Numbered from the stretch's first letter, positions 17,208-26,255 are shown. The stretch is DNA of 53,927 nt from Butyrivibrio sp. CAG:318 (GCA_000431815.1 FR889212.1:1-53927); one strand, 5' to 3'. Translations and numbers: made by a program. The notes: generated by a model from the letters alone, not told the origin.

Positions 17208-19247
17208 TTATTCTTCTGTATATTTCTTATTATTCTCTATGGTAAAGCCCGGTTCCATCATTCCCGGACACTGATTTGATCCGTCATTGAAAATTACAAG
17301 AGCAGCATTCCAGTCATTCTCAAGCACATAACTGTAAAGTCCGTTGCCTTCATCAGTCATCGCAACTCCAGGCCATGCAGCATTCTCTTTAACTTCCGAC
17401 GATGACTCATCATATACATAAGCATTGACCGTATTCGCCCATGCTGCAGGTTTCTGGAAATATATTTTGGTTCCGGAACTGTTAGTCGTCTTATGTGTAA
17501 ATACATATGTCATTACAGTCTGGTTATTTCCTGATTTAGCTGTAAGTCTGAGTGTCGCGGTATTATCGCTTCCTGCCTTGATTTCAATCTTATCACCGTC
17601 AGTATAAGCTGTCTCGGCACCTCCGTTTAAAGAATATGCCGCGCTGTCAGCATTGGATGCCTTAAGTGTTACCTGAATGGAATCTTCATAAAATATGCAT
17701 GATGTTCCATCCTCAATCTTAACCTCCGGCAATGTACCATATTCTTCATATCCGTCATTGCAAAGGATTATTGCGCTTCTCGCCGGTATTGTTCCCGTGA
17801 TCTTACCGCCATCAACAGTATATTCCGTGCTGTTATCTGCTCTGTTAACGTATTTGCCGTCAGCAAGCGACACCTCACAGTTAATCTGCTTATCGGATGA
17901 ATCACTATTCACAACAACAAGTCCCTTGTTTCCTCTTTCAACCATGATAACAGATGTATCATTATCCGGATTGCTTAATTTCTCGCTTTCTCCGGTAACT
18001 GCCTTGTTAAAGAGATTGGCAGCAGCTACCGTTGCATCTTTATATAAATAGCTTCCGGCTACTCCGATTCTGTTCATCGCGCCCCACATATTGTCCGCGC
18101 TGCTTCCGTAAGGTCTTGCAAAAAAGAGTGCATTTCCATTCTCCCTTGCTGCAAGAAATGCCCATCCGAGTTTAATATCCTCATCCGTAAGTGATGTTGA
18201 TTCCTCTCCGGTATATGTATCATGTGACTCAACCCATGTTACTGTTGATGCATCTCTTGAACCTACGGCATAATCTTTAAGATCTCCGGCATCCATTTTA
18301 GCTGATTTAATTGCTGTTCTTAATTTATAACCATATGAACTTGCCGTTGCCGCGCCTATCGTGTCAATATAATCTGCAATTCTTTCATTGTCTCCCTGAA
18401 GAACTTCTCCGTAATTAAATATATTATCTGCATTATCTATTTCGGTAATAACTCTTTTCCAGAAATTATTTTCGGAAACGCCTGTATCCTTAGGGTCATC
18501 TTCCAGTCCTATGTGCTTAGCTGTATCATATCTAAATCCATCAGCTCCACATGCGATACACTCGTTAAGGTACTCAATAAAATAGTCCTGAAACGCCTTA
18601 TTTTCTGTATTCACATCATACAAGCCACCCTGACTGTATAAGGTACACTGAGCTCTGTCTGCATAATCTGTTATATCTTTCTTACCAGTTGAATGGTAAA
18701 GCTTATCGATTCCGCCGACAGCATTGATCAGATCCTGTGAAACGGCACTCTCATCGCCTGTAGTATGATTTGGAACAACATCCACTATAACCTTGATTCC
18801 GTAACTGTGTGCTTTCTCACACATTGCCTTGAATTCTTCTTTGGTTCCGAGCTGATAATTTCCTATCTTCCAGTCCGTAGGCTGATAATGGTAATACCAC
18901 TTGCCCTGTCCCATAAGTTCCATTCCGCCATTACCGCCGACAATACATTCATTGGCAGGGGATGTCTGAATAGCCGCATATCCTGCATGAGCTATGTCTT
19001 CCATTGATTCGCTGATGGTATTGAATGACCACGCGAAACACTGGAGTATCGTGCCATTGATATTTTTACCGGACGATTTATCAGGCTTTTCAGTATTCTG
19101 TGAGTTTCCGGCTTCCGTACTTTCAACTGACGTTTCACCGGCCTGTGTAGCCTCATCACCTGTGTTGTTTTTCTTTCCGCATCCGGCTGCAGCAATAATA
19201 ACAAACATGCATGCCAGAATTAACGACAAAATCTTTTTCTTAGTCAT
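17208..19247 (-). CDS. Alpha-amylase lipoprotein (GH13) with starch-binding domain
   Basis: 679-residue extracellular amylase. A lipoprotein signal ends AAAGC, so it is tethered by Cys23 or so; a Thr/Glu/Ser-rich spacer follows. The GH13 barrel shows DVVPNHT, the nucleophile motif DGFRYDTAKH, the acid/base Glu in NYGEVLQ and VESHDTY. Region C (GTIPARSAIIL) and a starch-binding C-terminal domain of the CBM25/26 type (KIYFQKPAAW ... WPGVAM) complete it. It starts 98 bases after the MATE gene; a weak TTTAAA-17-TAGAAT lies between. Unlike GH53, no CGCAAACG operator is visible at its start. Confidence 0.92.
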   Translation of the reverse strand: MTKKKILSLILACMFVIIAAAGCGKKNNTGDEATQAGETSVESTEAGNSQNTEKPDKSSGKNINGTILQCFAWSFNTISESMEDIAHAGYAAIQTSPANECIVGGNGGMELMGQGKWYYHYQPTDWKIGNYQLGTKEEFKAMCEKAHSYGIKVIVDVVPNHTTGDESAVSQDLINAVGGIDKLYHSTGKKDITDYADRAQCTLYSQGGLYDVNTENKAFQDYFIEYLNECIACGADGFRYDTAKHIGLEDDPKDTGVSENNFWKRVITEIDNADNIFNYGEVLQGDNERIADYIDTIGAATASSYGYKLRTAIKSAKMDAGDLKDYAVGSRDASTVTWVESHDTYTGEESTSLTDEDIKLGWAFLAARENGNALFFARPYGSSADNMWGAMNRIGVAGSYLYKDATVAAANLFNKAVTGESEKLSNPDNDTSVIMVERGNKGLVVVNSDSSDKQINCEVSLADGKYVNRADNSTEYTVDGGKITGTIPARSAIILCNDGYEEYGTLPEVKIEDGTSCIFYEDSIQVTLKASNADSAAYSLNGGAETAYTDGDKIEIKAGSDNTATLRLTAKSGNNQTVMTYVFTHKTTNSSGTKIYFQKPAAWANTVNAYVYDESSSEVKENAAWPGVAMTDEGNGLYSYVLENDWNAALVIFNDGSNQCPGMMEPGFTIENNKKYTEE

Positions 19248-19345
19248 CTTCGTTCTCCTTAATGTTAAGATTTAACTTCGTACTAATTCTATCATTGCAG
19301 TCATTATCTTTAAATATTAGATTTCTTAGAAAATATGTTGTTTTT

Positions 19346-20662
19346 TTATGAACTTCGGCGGTTTCTTAATATTCCGATTATTCCCGCAGCACTGACGACG
19401 GCCGTTATTGCTTCCGATACCGGATACGCACTCCATACTCCGGTCATCCCTGCTATCGCCGATAAGATGAAGGCACATGCGATTATAACAATGAACCCCC
19501 TCATAAGCGATGTAACAAAAGCCAGCCTGGCCTTTTCCACCGAACTGAAAATATTACTTCCAACGATATTGATTCCCGCAAATATGAATCCCGCAAAATA
19601 TATATGCATTCCGTTTACCGCCATCCGGGTAAGTCCGGCATCATTATCCCTGTTAAATATACCTGCTATCTGCGGTGCAAAAAACGCCGCACATACATAT
19701 ATAACCGTACCGATTATCACTGCGGTTATCATAGCTAATCTTACAAGTCTGTTCATATTCTCCGTCTCACCGCGTCCGTAACACGAACTTAAAAGAGGCT
19801 GCGAGCCCTGCGCCACGCCATTAAGTGTAGCAACCGCAACAAGTGCCGTATTAGCTATAATTCCGTATGCAGCGACTCCTGAATTACCCGCCAGGTTAAG
19901 TATGATGTAATTAAATACTACCGTTATGACACCTGAGGACATTTCTCCCACAAATGCTGATACTCCCACCTGACATGAGTAAAACATCCTTCTGACCGAC
20001 GGTCTTACCGGTCTTAAGGAAATCGTACTCTTTCTGCCAAGAAGATGTGTCATACATATTCCGATTCCGACAACCGGAGAAAAAGCCGTAGCAAGCGCCG
20101 CTCCTTTCATTCCAAGTCCGCACGGAAACATAAGAACGTAATCAAATATAATATTGAACAAACTGCTTAAAAGCGTGGCAAGCATTGCAAGGCCGGGTCT
20201 GCTATCATTTCTGACAAATGCATTGCAGATATGATTACAAATAAAAAAAGGTGCAAACGACATAAAAATCCTTGTATATCCGCTTCCCACAGCAATAATT
20301 TCTTCATCTCCGCCAAGAATTCCTATTATCCTGTCCGGAATGGTTACTCCGACAACTGCAAATATAATTCCTATAACAATGCCACATTCTATCGAATTCA
20401 TAAAGAGGCTCCTGCATTCATTTCTTCCGTGGCTTGCCGCTACCGAATACCTGATTGCCGCTCCGACACCTATCATAAGTCCAAGTGCAAATATAAAATT
20501 ATACAATGGCAGTACCAGATTAAGGGCTGTAATGCCGTCTGCTCCGACCGCTTTTGAAATGAAGAAAGTATCTGCCAGTATATATAATGATATTCCAATC
20601 ATTCCCAATATGTTCTGCGATACGTATTTTGCAAATTGCCTTGTTACTTCTTTCTTATTCAT
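19346..20662 (-). CDS. MATE family efflux transporter
   Basis: 438-residue multidrug/toxin extrusion family protein with about 12 transmembrane helices, expected to export cationic or other small molecules using a Na+ or H+ gradient. Typical features are the N-terminal ADTFFISKAVGADGITALNL segment and LPLYNFIFALGLMIGVG. The start ATG overlaps the stop of the Mrr-like gene (ATGA), with AGAGGA 8-9 bases upstream, so translation is coupled to it. The upstream 13 codons of the longer frame have no ribosome site. Substrate unknown; it ends the FAD-Mrr-MATE unit. Confidence 0.88.
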   Translation of the reverse strand: MNKKEVTRQFAKYVSQNILGMIGISLYILADTFFISKAVGADGITALNLVLPLYNFIFALGLMIGVGAAIRYSVAASHGRNECRSLFMNSIECGIVIGIIFAVVGVTIPDRIIGILGGDEEIIAVGSGYTRIFMSFAPFFICNHICNAFVRNDSRPGLAMLATLLSSLFNIIFDYVLMFPCGLGMKGAALATAFSPVVGIGICMTHLLGRKSTISLRPVRPSVRRMFYSCQVGVSAFVGEMSSGVITVVFNYIILNLAGNSGVAAYGIIANTALVAVATLNGVAQGSQPLLSSCYGRGETENMNRLVRLAMITAVIIGTVIYVCAAFFAPQIAGIFNRDNDAGLTRMAVNGMHIYFAGFIFAGINIVGSNIFSSVEKARLAFVTSLMRGFIVIIACAFILSAIAGMTGVWSAYPVSEAITAVVSAAGIIGILRNRRSS

Positions 20663-21111
20663 TCTGTATATCCTCTGTCCGCAATATAGTCTCTGTCCCA
20701 CATGAGAACCTTTAACTTGTCAGCCGCTTCCTTTGCAGGTGCCGTAAAATAACTGTTAGTCATAACCACTCCGACCATCCGGTCATAGAAATCCTTAGCC
20801 GCGTATACTTCCTGTACGGACTTAATTCCAACCATATCAGAATAGCATTTACATTGTATTGCATATGTCACGCCATCCCTGCTTGCTAATATGTCTGCCC
20901 CAAAGTCCCTGCTTGCTTTCGTTGTGATTACTTCATCAAAACCATCCAAAGCCAGCATCTGTGCACAAAAAGCCTCAAACTCATGTCCTTCCATGTCATC
21001 TATCGAAAGTTTTCTGTGTCTTACGGCACGTCTGATCATAAGTATTATTGTGAAGATTAAAACAGCGGCAGCTAATGCCACCGCCGTAGTTATTATCTGT
21101 TCCTTAGTCAA
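20659..21111 (-). CDS. Membrane-anchored Mrr-like restriction endonuclease family protein
   Basis: 150-residue protein with one N-terminal transmembrane helix (about 6-27) and a cytoplasmic PD-(D/E)xK nuclease domain of the Mrr_cat type. Visible catalytic residues are Asp73 in DFGADILA and Gln86-x-Lys88 in QCKC, plus the N-terminal GHEFEAF motif with Glu44. The best start is a TTG (21111-21109) with GGAGG 6 bases upstream; it overlaps the FAD gene's end by 8 bases. Longer ATG starts lack a ribosome site and lie inside the preceding gene. Mrr proteins cut modified DNA, but membrane-tethered forms of this size are uncharacterised. Confidence 0.82.
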   Translation of the reverse strand: MTKEQIITTAVALAAAVLIFTIILMIRRAVRHRKLSIDDMEGHEFEAFCAQMLALDGFDEVITTKASRDFGADILASRDGVTYAIQCKCYSDMVGIKSVQEVYAAKDFYDRMVGVVMTNSYFTAPAKEAADKLKVLMWDRDYIADRGYTE

Positions 21112-22501
21112 TTGATTCCTCCGAATCGTGCATTCCGCAAATATCCCTTGCAACATATATACCACTCGCTGATGCATGCGAAAGTGAATGAGTCACACCA
21201 CTGCCATCGCCTATTATATACATGCCATCATATTTACATTCAAGATGTTCATTAAGTTCAACTTCCATATTATAGAATTTGACCTCAACACCATAAAGAA
21301 GCGTATCATCATTAGCTGTACCCGGAGCTATCTTATCAAGCGCATATATCATCTCAATAATACCATCAAGGATACGTTTCGGAAGAACAAGACTCAGATC
21401 GCCCGGTGTAGCCGACAATGTAGGTCTTACAAGACCCTCTTCCATTCTCTTGACATTACTTCTTCTTCCTCTTATAAGATCTCCGAAACGCTGTACAATT
21501 ACACCGCCGCCGAGCATATTGGAAAGTCTGGCTATGCTTTCACCGTATCCGTTACTGTCCTTGAACGGTTCTGAGAAATGCTTGGCAACAAGCAGTGCGA
21601 AGTTAGTATTCTCCGTCTGCTTGTCCTCTCCTTCATAGCTGTGTCCGTTGACGGTAATTATACCGTTGGTATTCTCATTAACAACTATACCCTTCGGATT
21701 CATGCAGAATGTTCTTACATTATCCTCAAACTGCTGCGTACGGTATACTATCTTGCTTTCATAAAGTTCATCCGTGAGATGTGAAAATATAACAGCAGGC
21801 AGTTCAACACGCACACCTATGTCTACGCGGTTGGACTTTGTCGGTATATCAAGTTCCTGACATACATGTTCCATCCACTTACTTCCGCTTCGGCCTACAG
21901 AAACCACGCATTTATCGCACTCATAAACCTTATCGTCTTCACATACTACTTCAAATCCGTTGTCCAGCACCTTTATCGACTGTACCGGAGTATCAAAATA
22001 AAAATCAATTTTATCCTTAAGCTCATGATATATGTTATCAAGAACTACATAATTAATATCTGTTCCGAGATGACGTACTGATGCATCCAGCAGCTTTAGC
22101 TTATTCTGCATGCAGATTTTCTTGAACTTGGTTCCGGCGGTTGAGAAAAGTCTTGTTCCTTCTCCTCCGAACTTCATATTAATATCATCCACATAGCGCA
22201 TAAGTTCAAGCGCCTTCTGTCTTCCGATATATTCATATAATGTTCCGCCAAAATCATTTGTTATATTATACTTACCATCCGAAAAAGCTCCGGCTCCGCC
22301 GAATCCGCTCATAATCGAACAGCTCTTGCAATGGATACAGTTCTTAACCTTAACCCCGTCGATCGGACACTTTCTCTTTGCCAGAGGATGTCCTGCTTCA
22401 AATACCGCGATACGGCAGTCAGGTCTGTTATTGATGAGCTCATAGGCAGTGAAAATTCCACCCGGTCCTGCTCCTATTATTATAACGTCATATTTACTCA
22501 T
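21104..22501 (-). CDS. NAD(P)/FAD-dependent oxidoreductase (COG2509-like)
   Basis: 465-residue flavoprotein. The FAD-binding Rossmann motif is GAGPGG (11-16), followed by acidic FEAGH at the end of the second strand. Cysteine-rich CIHCKSCSIM (about 55-65) and GGAGAFSDGKYN are typical of the conserved COG2509 FAD-dependent dehydrogenases; a second FAD motif, YIIGDGSGVTHSL, is near the C-terminus. AGGAGG lies 8 bases before ATG. It leads a coupled unit with an Mrr-like nuclease and a MATE transporter. Substrate unknown. Confidence 0.88.
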   Translation of the reverse strand: MSKYDVIIIGAGPGGIFTAYELINNRPDCRIAVFEAGHPLAKRKCPIDGVKVKNCIHCKSCSIMSGFGGAGAFSDGKYNITNDFGGTLYEYIGRQKALELMRYVDDINMKFGGEGTRLFSTAGTKFKKICMQNKLKLLDASVRHLGTDINYVVLDNIYHELKDKIDFYFDTPVQSIKVLDNGFEVVCEDDKVYECDKCVVSVGRSGSKWMEHVCQELDIPTKSNRVDIGVRVELPAVIFSHLTDELYESKIVYRTQQFEDNVRTFCMNPKGIVVNENTNGIITVNGHSYEGEDKQTENTNFALLVAKHFSEPFKDSNGYGESIARLSNMLGGGVIVQRFGDLIRGRRSNVKRMEEGLVRPTLSATPGDLSLVLPKRILDGIIEMIYALDKIAPGTANDDTLLYGVEVKFYNMEVELNEHLECKYDGMYIIGDGSGVTHSLSHASASGIYVARDICGMHDSEESID

Positions 22502-22556
22502 ATATTATACCTCCTGTTGCATAATATCCCCAATTCAGTAATCACTCAAGTACATA

Positions 22557-22585
22557 ATTATATCTTATTATCCGGCAACTTTCAA
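22557..22585 (-). promoter_or_regulatory. Promoter for the FAD-Mrr-MATE unit
   Basis: On the minus strand TTGAAA (22580-22585), a 17-base spacer and perfect TATAAT (22557-22562), 55 bases before the FAD gene start. The -35 box lies just past the stop codon of the DUF4130 gene. Confidence 0.75.
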
Positions 22586-22591
22586 CTGTTA

Positions 22592-23317
22592 TTACATATA
22601 TTTCCTGAATCTGTTCGGAAGATTCTGCCTCTGCAGTCCGGGGTTATATCTGGACTTGATTGCAATGTTATCTTCAAAGACTTTCCATAATTTTCCAAAT
22701 TCGTCCGTTATCTCCTTATCTCTTATTATAGCAAGCATATCATCTTCTATGTATGTCATATAACTTGCATTACTGTCATGAACGCCGGCAAGACCTCTTA
22801 CGACATCGATTATTATAAAACGTTCCTGCTTCAGCCTGTCTTCGAAAAACTGCATCAATATCTCGCAAATATTATTCTTCGGCTCTATTCTTGCAATCAG
22901 ATATCCCTTACAGTCGCGGAACCTTAAAAAACCTCTTATGTGCTGATATTCACGCTGACTCGCTCTGTGCAATTCAAACACACGCATAACGTATTTATCA
23001 TGCAGATCATTCACTATACCGCATCCTACCCGAAGTCCTTTACGTATAAACTTAAATATCGCATCTCCGCGGTCGTCCGCCCCGGATACGGCTGCAAAAT
23101 AGATCATCTCGTATGCATCATATCCCATAACCGCAATAACTTTAGCCGCCACGCGTGATGCCTTAGCGCTGTCAGTAACTATATCAATATAATCGGCAAA
23201 CCATTCGATGTTGCCCTTACCTATACTGATTCTGCTGTCATTCACGCCTGCTGCCCATGCATCGAACACAGCTGTAAGTATTCCATCGACTGTCCCGTCA
23301 CAACAACATACTATCAT
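22592..23317 (-). CDS. DUF4130 / TIGR03915 putative DNA repair protein
   Basis: 241-residue protein of the TIGR03915 family (DUF4130 domain), which occurs next to the radical-SAM protein encoded just upstream. It begins MIVCCCDGTVDGILTAVFDAW, the family's typical opening, and includes HDKYVMRVFELHRASQREYQHIRGFLRF near the middle and an Arg-rich end LPNRFRKYM. Such proteins are predicted to assist a DNA modification or repair reaction; the chemistry is unknown. The start follows GGTGGGTGG; the gene begins 10 bases after the radical-SAM stop, so the two form an operon under the LexA-like boxes at 24806-24845. Confidence 0.85.
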   Translation of the reverse strand: MIVCCCDGTVDGILTAVFDAWAAGVNDSRISIGKGNIEWFADYIDIVTDSAKASRVAAKVIAVMGYDAYEMIYFAAVSGADDRGDAIFKFIRKGLRVGCGIVNDLHDKYVMRVFELHRASQREYQHIRGFLRFRDCKGYLIARIEPKNNICEILMQFFEDRLKQERFIIIDVVRGLAGVHDSNASYMTYIEDDMLAIIRDKEITDEFGKLWKVFEDNIAIKSRYNPGLQRQNLPNRFRKYM

Positions 23318-23327
23318 AGCCACCCAC

Positions 23328-24788
23328 CTATATCTGTCCGGATATAACACCATATGAATTATTCTGCATGAACCCTTCCGGCATTATGTCCGCATACGTA
23401 TCATCATCAAAAAACGAAATCTGCTTATATGTCAGATTCCCTATCCTCTTGCGTATATTCATATCCGCATCCGCAAGATTACTTACAATAAAATCTTCAT
23501 TTATCCTTATTCCCTGATACATCATCCTGCCCGAACATGTAATGAAATACACTGCACGCTTAAGCACAACGCCCATCTTACGTATATCTTCAAAATCGAG
23601 TCTCGCACTCTTACGCGCATTAACAATACGCCTGGCTGAATTCGTACCTATTCCCGGCACCTTAAGCAATGTATAATAACCGGCCCTGTTAATCTCTACA
23701 GGAAACTGTTCCAGATGTCTGACCGCCCAGTCGCACTTAGGATCGATAAAAACATTAAAATCAGGTCTGTCCTCCGATAATAGATCCGATGCCTTAAATC
23801 CATAAAAACGTAACAGCCAGTCTGCCTGATACAGCCTGTGCTCCCGTAAAAGAGGCGGTCCCGCTTCTGTGGAAGGCAATGCCGAATCGTTATTGACATT
23901 CACGAATGCCGAATAAAACACCCTCTTGAGCCCGTAGTTCTTATATAAAGCTTCTGCAACGGTTACCAGCTGATAATCGTTCTCCGGTGTCGCACCTATT
24001 ATCATCTGTGTACTCTGTCCGGCAGGAACAAAACGTGCATTGTCATGTTCCGGACGCATAACTCCATAATTAACAACATTCCGCTCTGCCAATGATTCTC
24101 CGGTGCCGCCATACTCCTTAAAAGTAATACCATTGCCATATGCCACGTGATTATCATTCAATCTCAACACATTATCCTTAATCCCGTTCTGAATCTGTCT
24201 CATCGGCGTCAGGATATTATGTCTGGACTTATTCGGAGCAAGGCTCTTAAGCCCATCCGTAGTCGGTAATTCAAGATTCACACTCATTCTGTCCGCATAC
24301 CATCCGGTCATCTCTATAACTGACCTGTCAGCACCCGGTATCGCCTTGACATGTATATATCCTCCGAAATTATATTCGGTCCGCAGCCTGTATACAACCT
24401 GATACAGAAGTCCCATCGTGTATGTGGGATTCTTCACAATACCAGAACTTAAGAATAATCCCTCTATATAATTCCTCCTGTAAAATTCCATGGTGAGTGT
24501 ACATATCTCATCAGGTGTAAACGAAGTCCTGACAACATCATTGGAGGATCTGTTAATACAATAACGGCAGTCATATATGCACTCATTGCTCATAAGAATC
24601 TTCAAAAGAGAGATACATCTGCCGTCCGAGGCAAAGCTGTGACAGATTCCGCATGCTGCGGCACTTCCTATTCCGCGCCCGTTATTGGAACGCTCTGTTC
24701 CGCTGGAAGTACATGCGACATCATATTTAGCTGCATCGGAAAGAATAGCAAGCTTATCCGTTATATTAAGGTTATCACATATATTCAA
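23328..24788 (-). CDS. Putative DNA modification/repair radical SAM protein (TIGR03916)
   Basis: 486-residue radical-SAM enzyme with CxxxCxxC at Cys70, Cys74 and Cys77 (ECIYDCRYC). Extra cysteines at 26, 46, 49 and 58 could bind a second cluster. A C-terminal helix-hairpin-helix (KVPGIGTNSARRIV) suggests DNA binding. DAAKYDVACTSSGTERS near the start is diagnostic of the TIGR03916 family. The longest frame starts at an ATG inside a LexA-like box with almost no leader; a TTG eight codons later (24788-24786) has GGAGG 8 bases upstream and is preferred. It is paired with DUF4130 in one operon. Substrate unknown. Confidence 0.88.
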   Translation of the reverse strand: MNICDNLNITDKLAILSDAAKYDVACTSSGTERSNNGRGIGSAAACGICHSFASDGRCISLLKILMSNECIYDCRYCINRSSNDVVRTSFTPDEICTLTMEFYRRNYIEGLFLSSGIVKNPTYTMGLLYQVVYRLRTEYNFGGYIHVKAIPGADRSVIEMTGWYADRMSVNLELPTTDGLKSLAPNKSRHNILTPMRQIQNGIKDNVLRLNDNHVAYGNGITFKEYGGTGESLAERNVVNYGVMRPEHDNARFVPAGQSTQMIIGATPENDYQLVTVAEALYKNYGLKRVFYSAFVNVNNDSALPSTEAGPPLLREHRLYQADWLLRFYGFKASDLLSEDRPDFNVFIDPKCDWAVRHLEQFPVEINRAGYYTLLKVPGIGTNSARRIVNARKSARLDFEDIRKMGVVLKRAVYFITCSGRMMYQGIRINEDFIVSNLADADMNIRKRIGNLTYKQISFFDDDTYADIMPEGFMQNNSYGVISGQI

Positions 24789-24805
24789 AAATCCCGCCTC
24801 CACAT

Positions 24806-24819
24806 CGAACATTTGTTTG
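24806..24819. promoter_or_regulatory. LexA/DinR-like SOS box 1
   Basis: CGAACATTTGTTTG matches the Gram-positive SOS box pattern CGAACRNRYGTTYG at 13 of 14 positions. It lies at the expected transcription start of the radical-SAM/DUF4130 operon, just downstream of the -10 box. Confidence 0.78.
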
Positions 24820-24826
24820 TAAAATC

Positions 24827-24854
24827 ATTATAGCACAAACGTTCGATATGTCAA
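24827..24854 (-). promoter_or_regulatory. Promoter of the radical-SAM/DUF4130 operon
   Basis: On the minus strand consensus TTGACA (24849-24854), a 16-base spacer and consensus TATAAT (24827-24832). Both hexamers are perfect, fitting a strong promoter kept silent by a repressor. Confidence 0.85.
24832..24845. promoter_or_regulatory. Second, weaker SOS box within the spacer
   Basis: On the minus strand CGAACGTTTGTGCT keeps the left half CGAAC and GT.C of the right half. It lies between -35 and -10, 12 bases from box 1, so two LexA dimers could cover the whole promoter. Confidence 0.55.
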
Positions 24855-24874
24855 CGGGATTTTATTTTTTAATT

Positions 24875-26128
24875 TTATTCGGAAACCATTGAATTCTCAG
24901 ATATTGTTATTACAGGCCTTACTCCTATATCCGTTCCAATCACATAGTAACCGTCACACGCAAACACACCTGTTGTATTGGTAAACATCTCAAGTGCCAT
25001 ATTGACACCGCATGTTCTGAGCCACCATTTACAATATCCGTTCGTGTCTGTGTACACACCCCTGTCCGATGCAAATTCAGTAGGCTTACACAATCTGTCC
25101 TTGTCTGACGCTTTTCTGTCGCCTGCAAAACCGTTAGCTCCCTCGCTGCATTCTTCAGCCGAGAAAATGCTTACCATATCACTAACTCCGCCTCCGGACA
25201 CCAAACCATAATCCGGATTACGTGATGATGACGTTGTCATACTGAGCATATTTTTCTTCTGTTCATCATTAAATGCAATATCATAAAATGTCTTATTAAG
25301 CCAGTTTCTTAATGAACTGTTATTCCAGTCAATATCGCTGTATTCATCATTAAACTGCACCGCATCTATCGCATATTCACTCATGAGAACGCATTTGTCC
25401 TTGTCCTCACTGACAACTCTCCATGTAATATCATTCATTACATAATAACTGTATTTTCCGTCTTCACCGGTTCTGAAATATTTGATGCCTTTGACCTCGG
25501 CTATGCCGTTGTCATCATATTCCGCATCGGTTATGCTCTTTGTAAGTCCGTCCGCTTCCACGCGTTTGTCTGGATACATGCCGAAAAGAACTGTTTTCTC
25601 ACCGGATCGGACAGGAGCATCATTATGCACCTTGTAATCAGGATTGGAATAATCGTCAAGAAGACCTTTCACTATATCAGATCCCGACATAAGAATGCTT
25701 TGTGCCGTAACACTGTCTCCGTCGGCAACCAGGATGTCTGCATATTTATAATAAATATCTTTGACCGTGTCCGGTACTTCCTTATCACTCCAGTCGATAT
25801 CATTGATTACTTCTATTGCTTTTGCGAGTGTTTCCTTAACTCCCTGCGTATTATTTTCTGCCTCATATACCCCGGAAATCCCGATATATGCATCTAAAAG
25901 TTCCGGATTCTCCTCAAGAGCCATGTTATAAGCCGACATCGCCTTGCCGTATTCCTTATCTTCCATAAAAGCTGCCGCATTTTTCATATGATCATCAGCC
26001 GTAAGTTCCTTAGGCTTTCCGGTAATACTTACAACTATCATGATAATTACTGCTGCAACAGCGACCGCTATGACCGCCGCCATAAGGATTATTATCTTTT
26101 TTTTATTTGTCTTTACTTCTTCTTCCAC
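24875..26128 (-). CDS. Single-pass membrane protein with TPR and DUF6273 domain
   Basis: About 417 residues: a short cytoplasmic N-terminus, one transmembrane helix (about 13-35), a TPR-like helical part (AAAFMEDKEYGKAMSAYNMA) and a C-terminal DUF6273 domain (WRVVSEDKDKCVLMSEYAID, SSLRNWLNKTFYDIAF, WWLRTCG, GVRPVITI). DUF6273 domains are usually extracellular; function unknown. The start is uncertain: an ATG at 26149 has no ribosome site, the ATG at 26134 is only 2 bases past GGAGG, while the GTG at 26128 is 8 bases past it and is preferred. It is divergent from the SDR-SPL operon across a shared dyad. Confidence 0.75.
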   Translation of the reverse strand: MEEEVKTNKKKIIILMAAVIAVAVAAVIIMIVVSITGKPKELTADDHMKNAAAFMEDKEYGKAMSAYNMALEENPELLDAYIGISGVYEAENNTQGVKETLAKAIEVINDIDWSDKEVPDTVKDIYYKYADILVADGDSVTAQSILMSGSDIVKGLLDDYSNPDYKVHNDAPVRSGEKTVLFGMYPDKRVEADGLTKSITDAEYDDNGIAEVKGIKYFRTGEDGKYSYYVMNDITWRVVSEDKDKCVLMSEYAIDAVQFNDEYSDIDWNNSSLRNWLNKTFYDIAFNDEQKKNMLSMTTSSSRNPDYGLVSGGGVSDMVSIFSAEECSEGANGFAGDRKASDKDRLCKPTEFASDRGVYTDTNGYCKWWLRTCGVNMALEMFTNTTGVFACDGYYVIGTDIGVRPVITISENSMVSE

Positions 26129-26158
26129 TTGCATATCCTCCACAAACATACTAAATAA

Positions 26159-26187
26159 ATAATATGTTATTTTGAACCGGTCGTCAA
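26159..26187 (-). promoter_or_regulatory. Promoter for the DUF6273 gene
   Basis: On the minus strand TTGACG (26182-26187), a 17-base spacer and TATTAT (26159-26164). The -35 box lies inside the dyad at 26174-26193. Confidence 0.6.
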
Positions 26188-26193
26188 CGGTTC
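26174..26193. promoter_or_regulatory. Dyad between divergent promoters (candidate operator)
   Basis: GAACCG and CGGTTC flank 8 bases, followed by T runs on both outer sides. It covers the minus-strand -35 box and ends 3 bases before the plus-strand -35 box, so a bound protein would affect both directions. It could instead be a small hairpin, but it lies upstream of both genes, where a terminator has no purpose. Confidence 0.5.
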
Positions 26194-26195
26194 TT

Positions 26196-26224
26196 TTGAC
26201 TTTTAGACTTATATTATTTATACT
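26196..26224 (+). promoter_or_regulatory. Promoter of the SDR-unknown-SPL-like operon
   Basis: TTGACT (26196-26201), a 17-base spacer and TATACT (26219-26224), 32 bases before the SDR start codon. Confidence 0.75.
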
Positions 26225-26255
26225 GTAATAAGAAATATGAAAAGAGGTTCAAATT

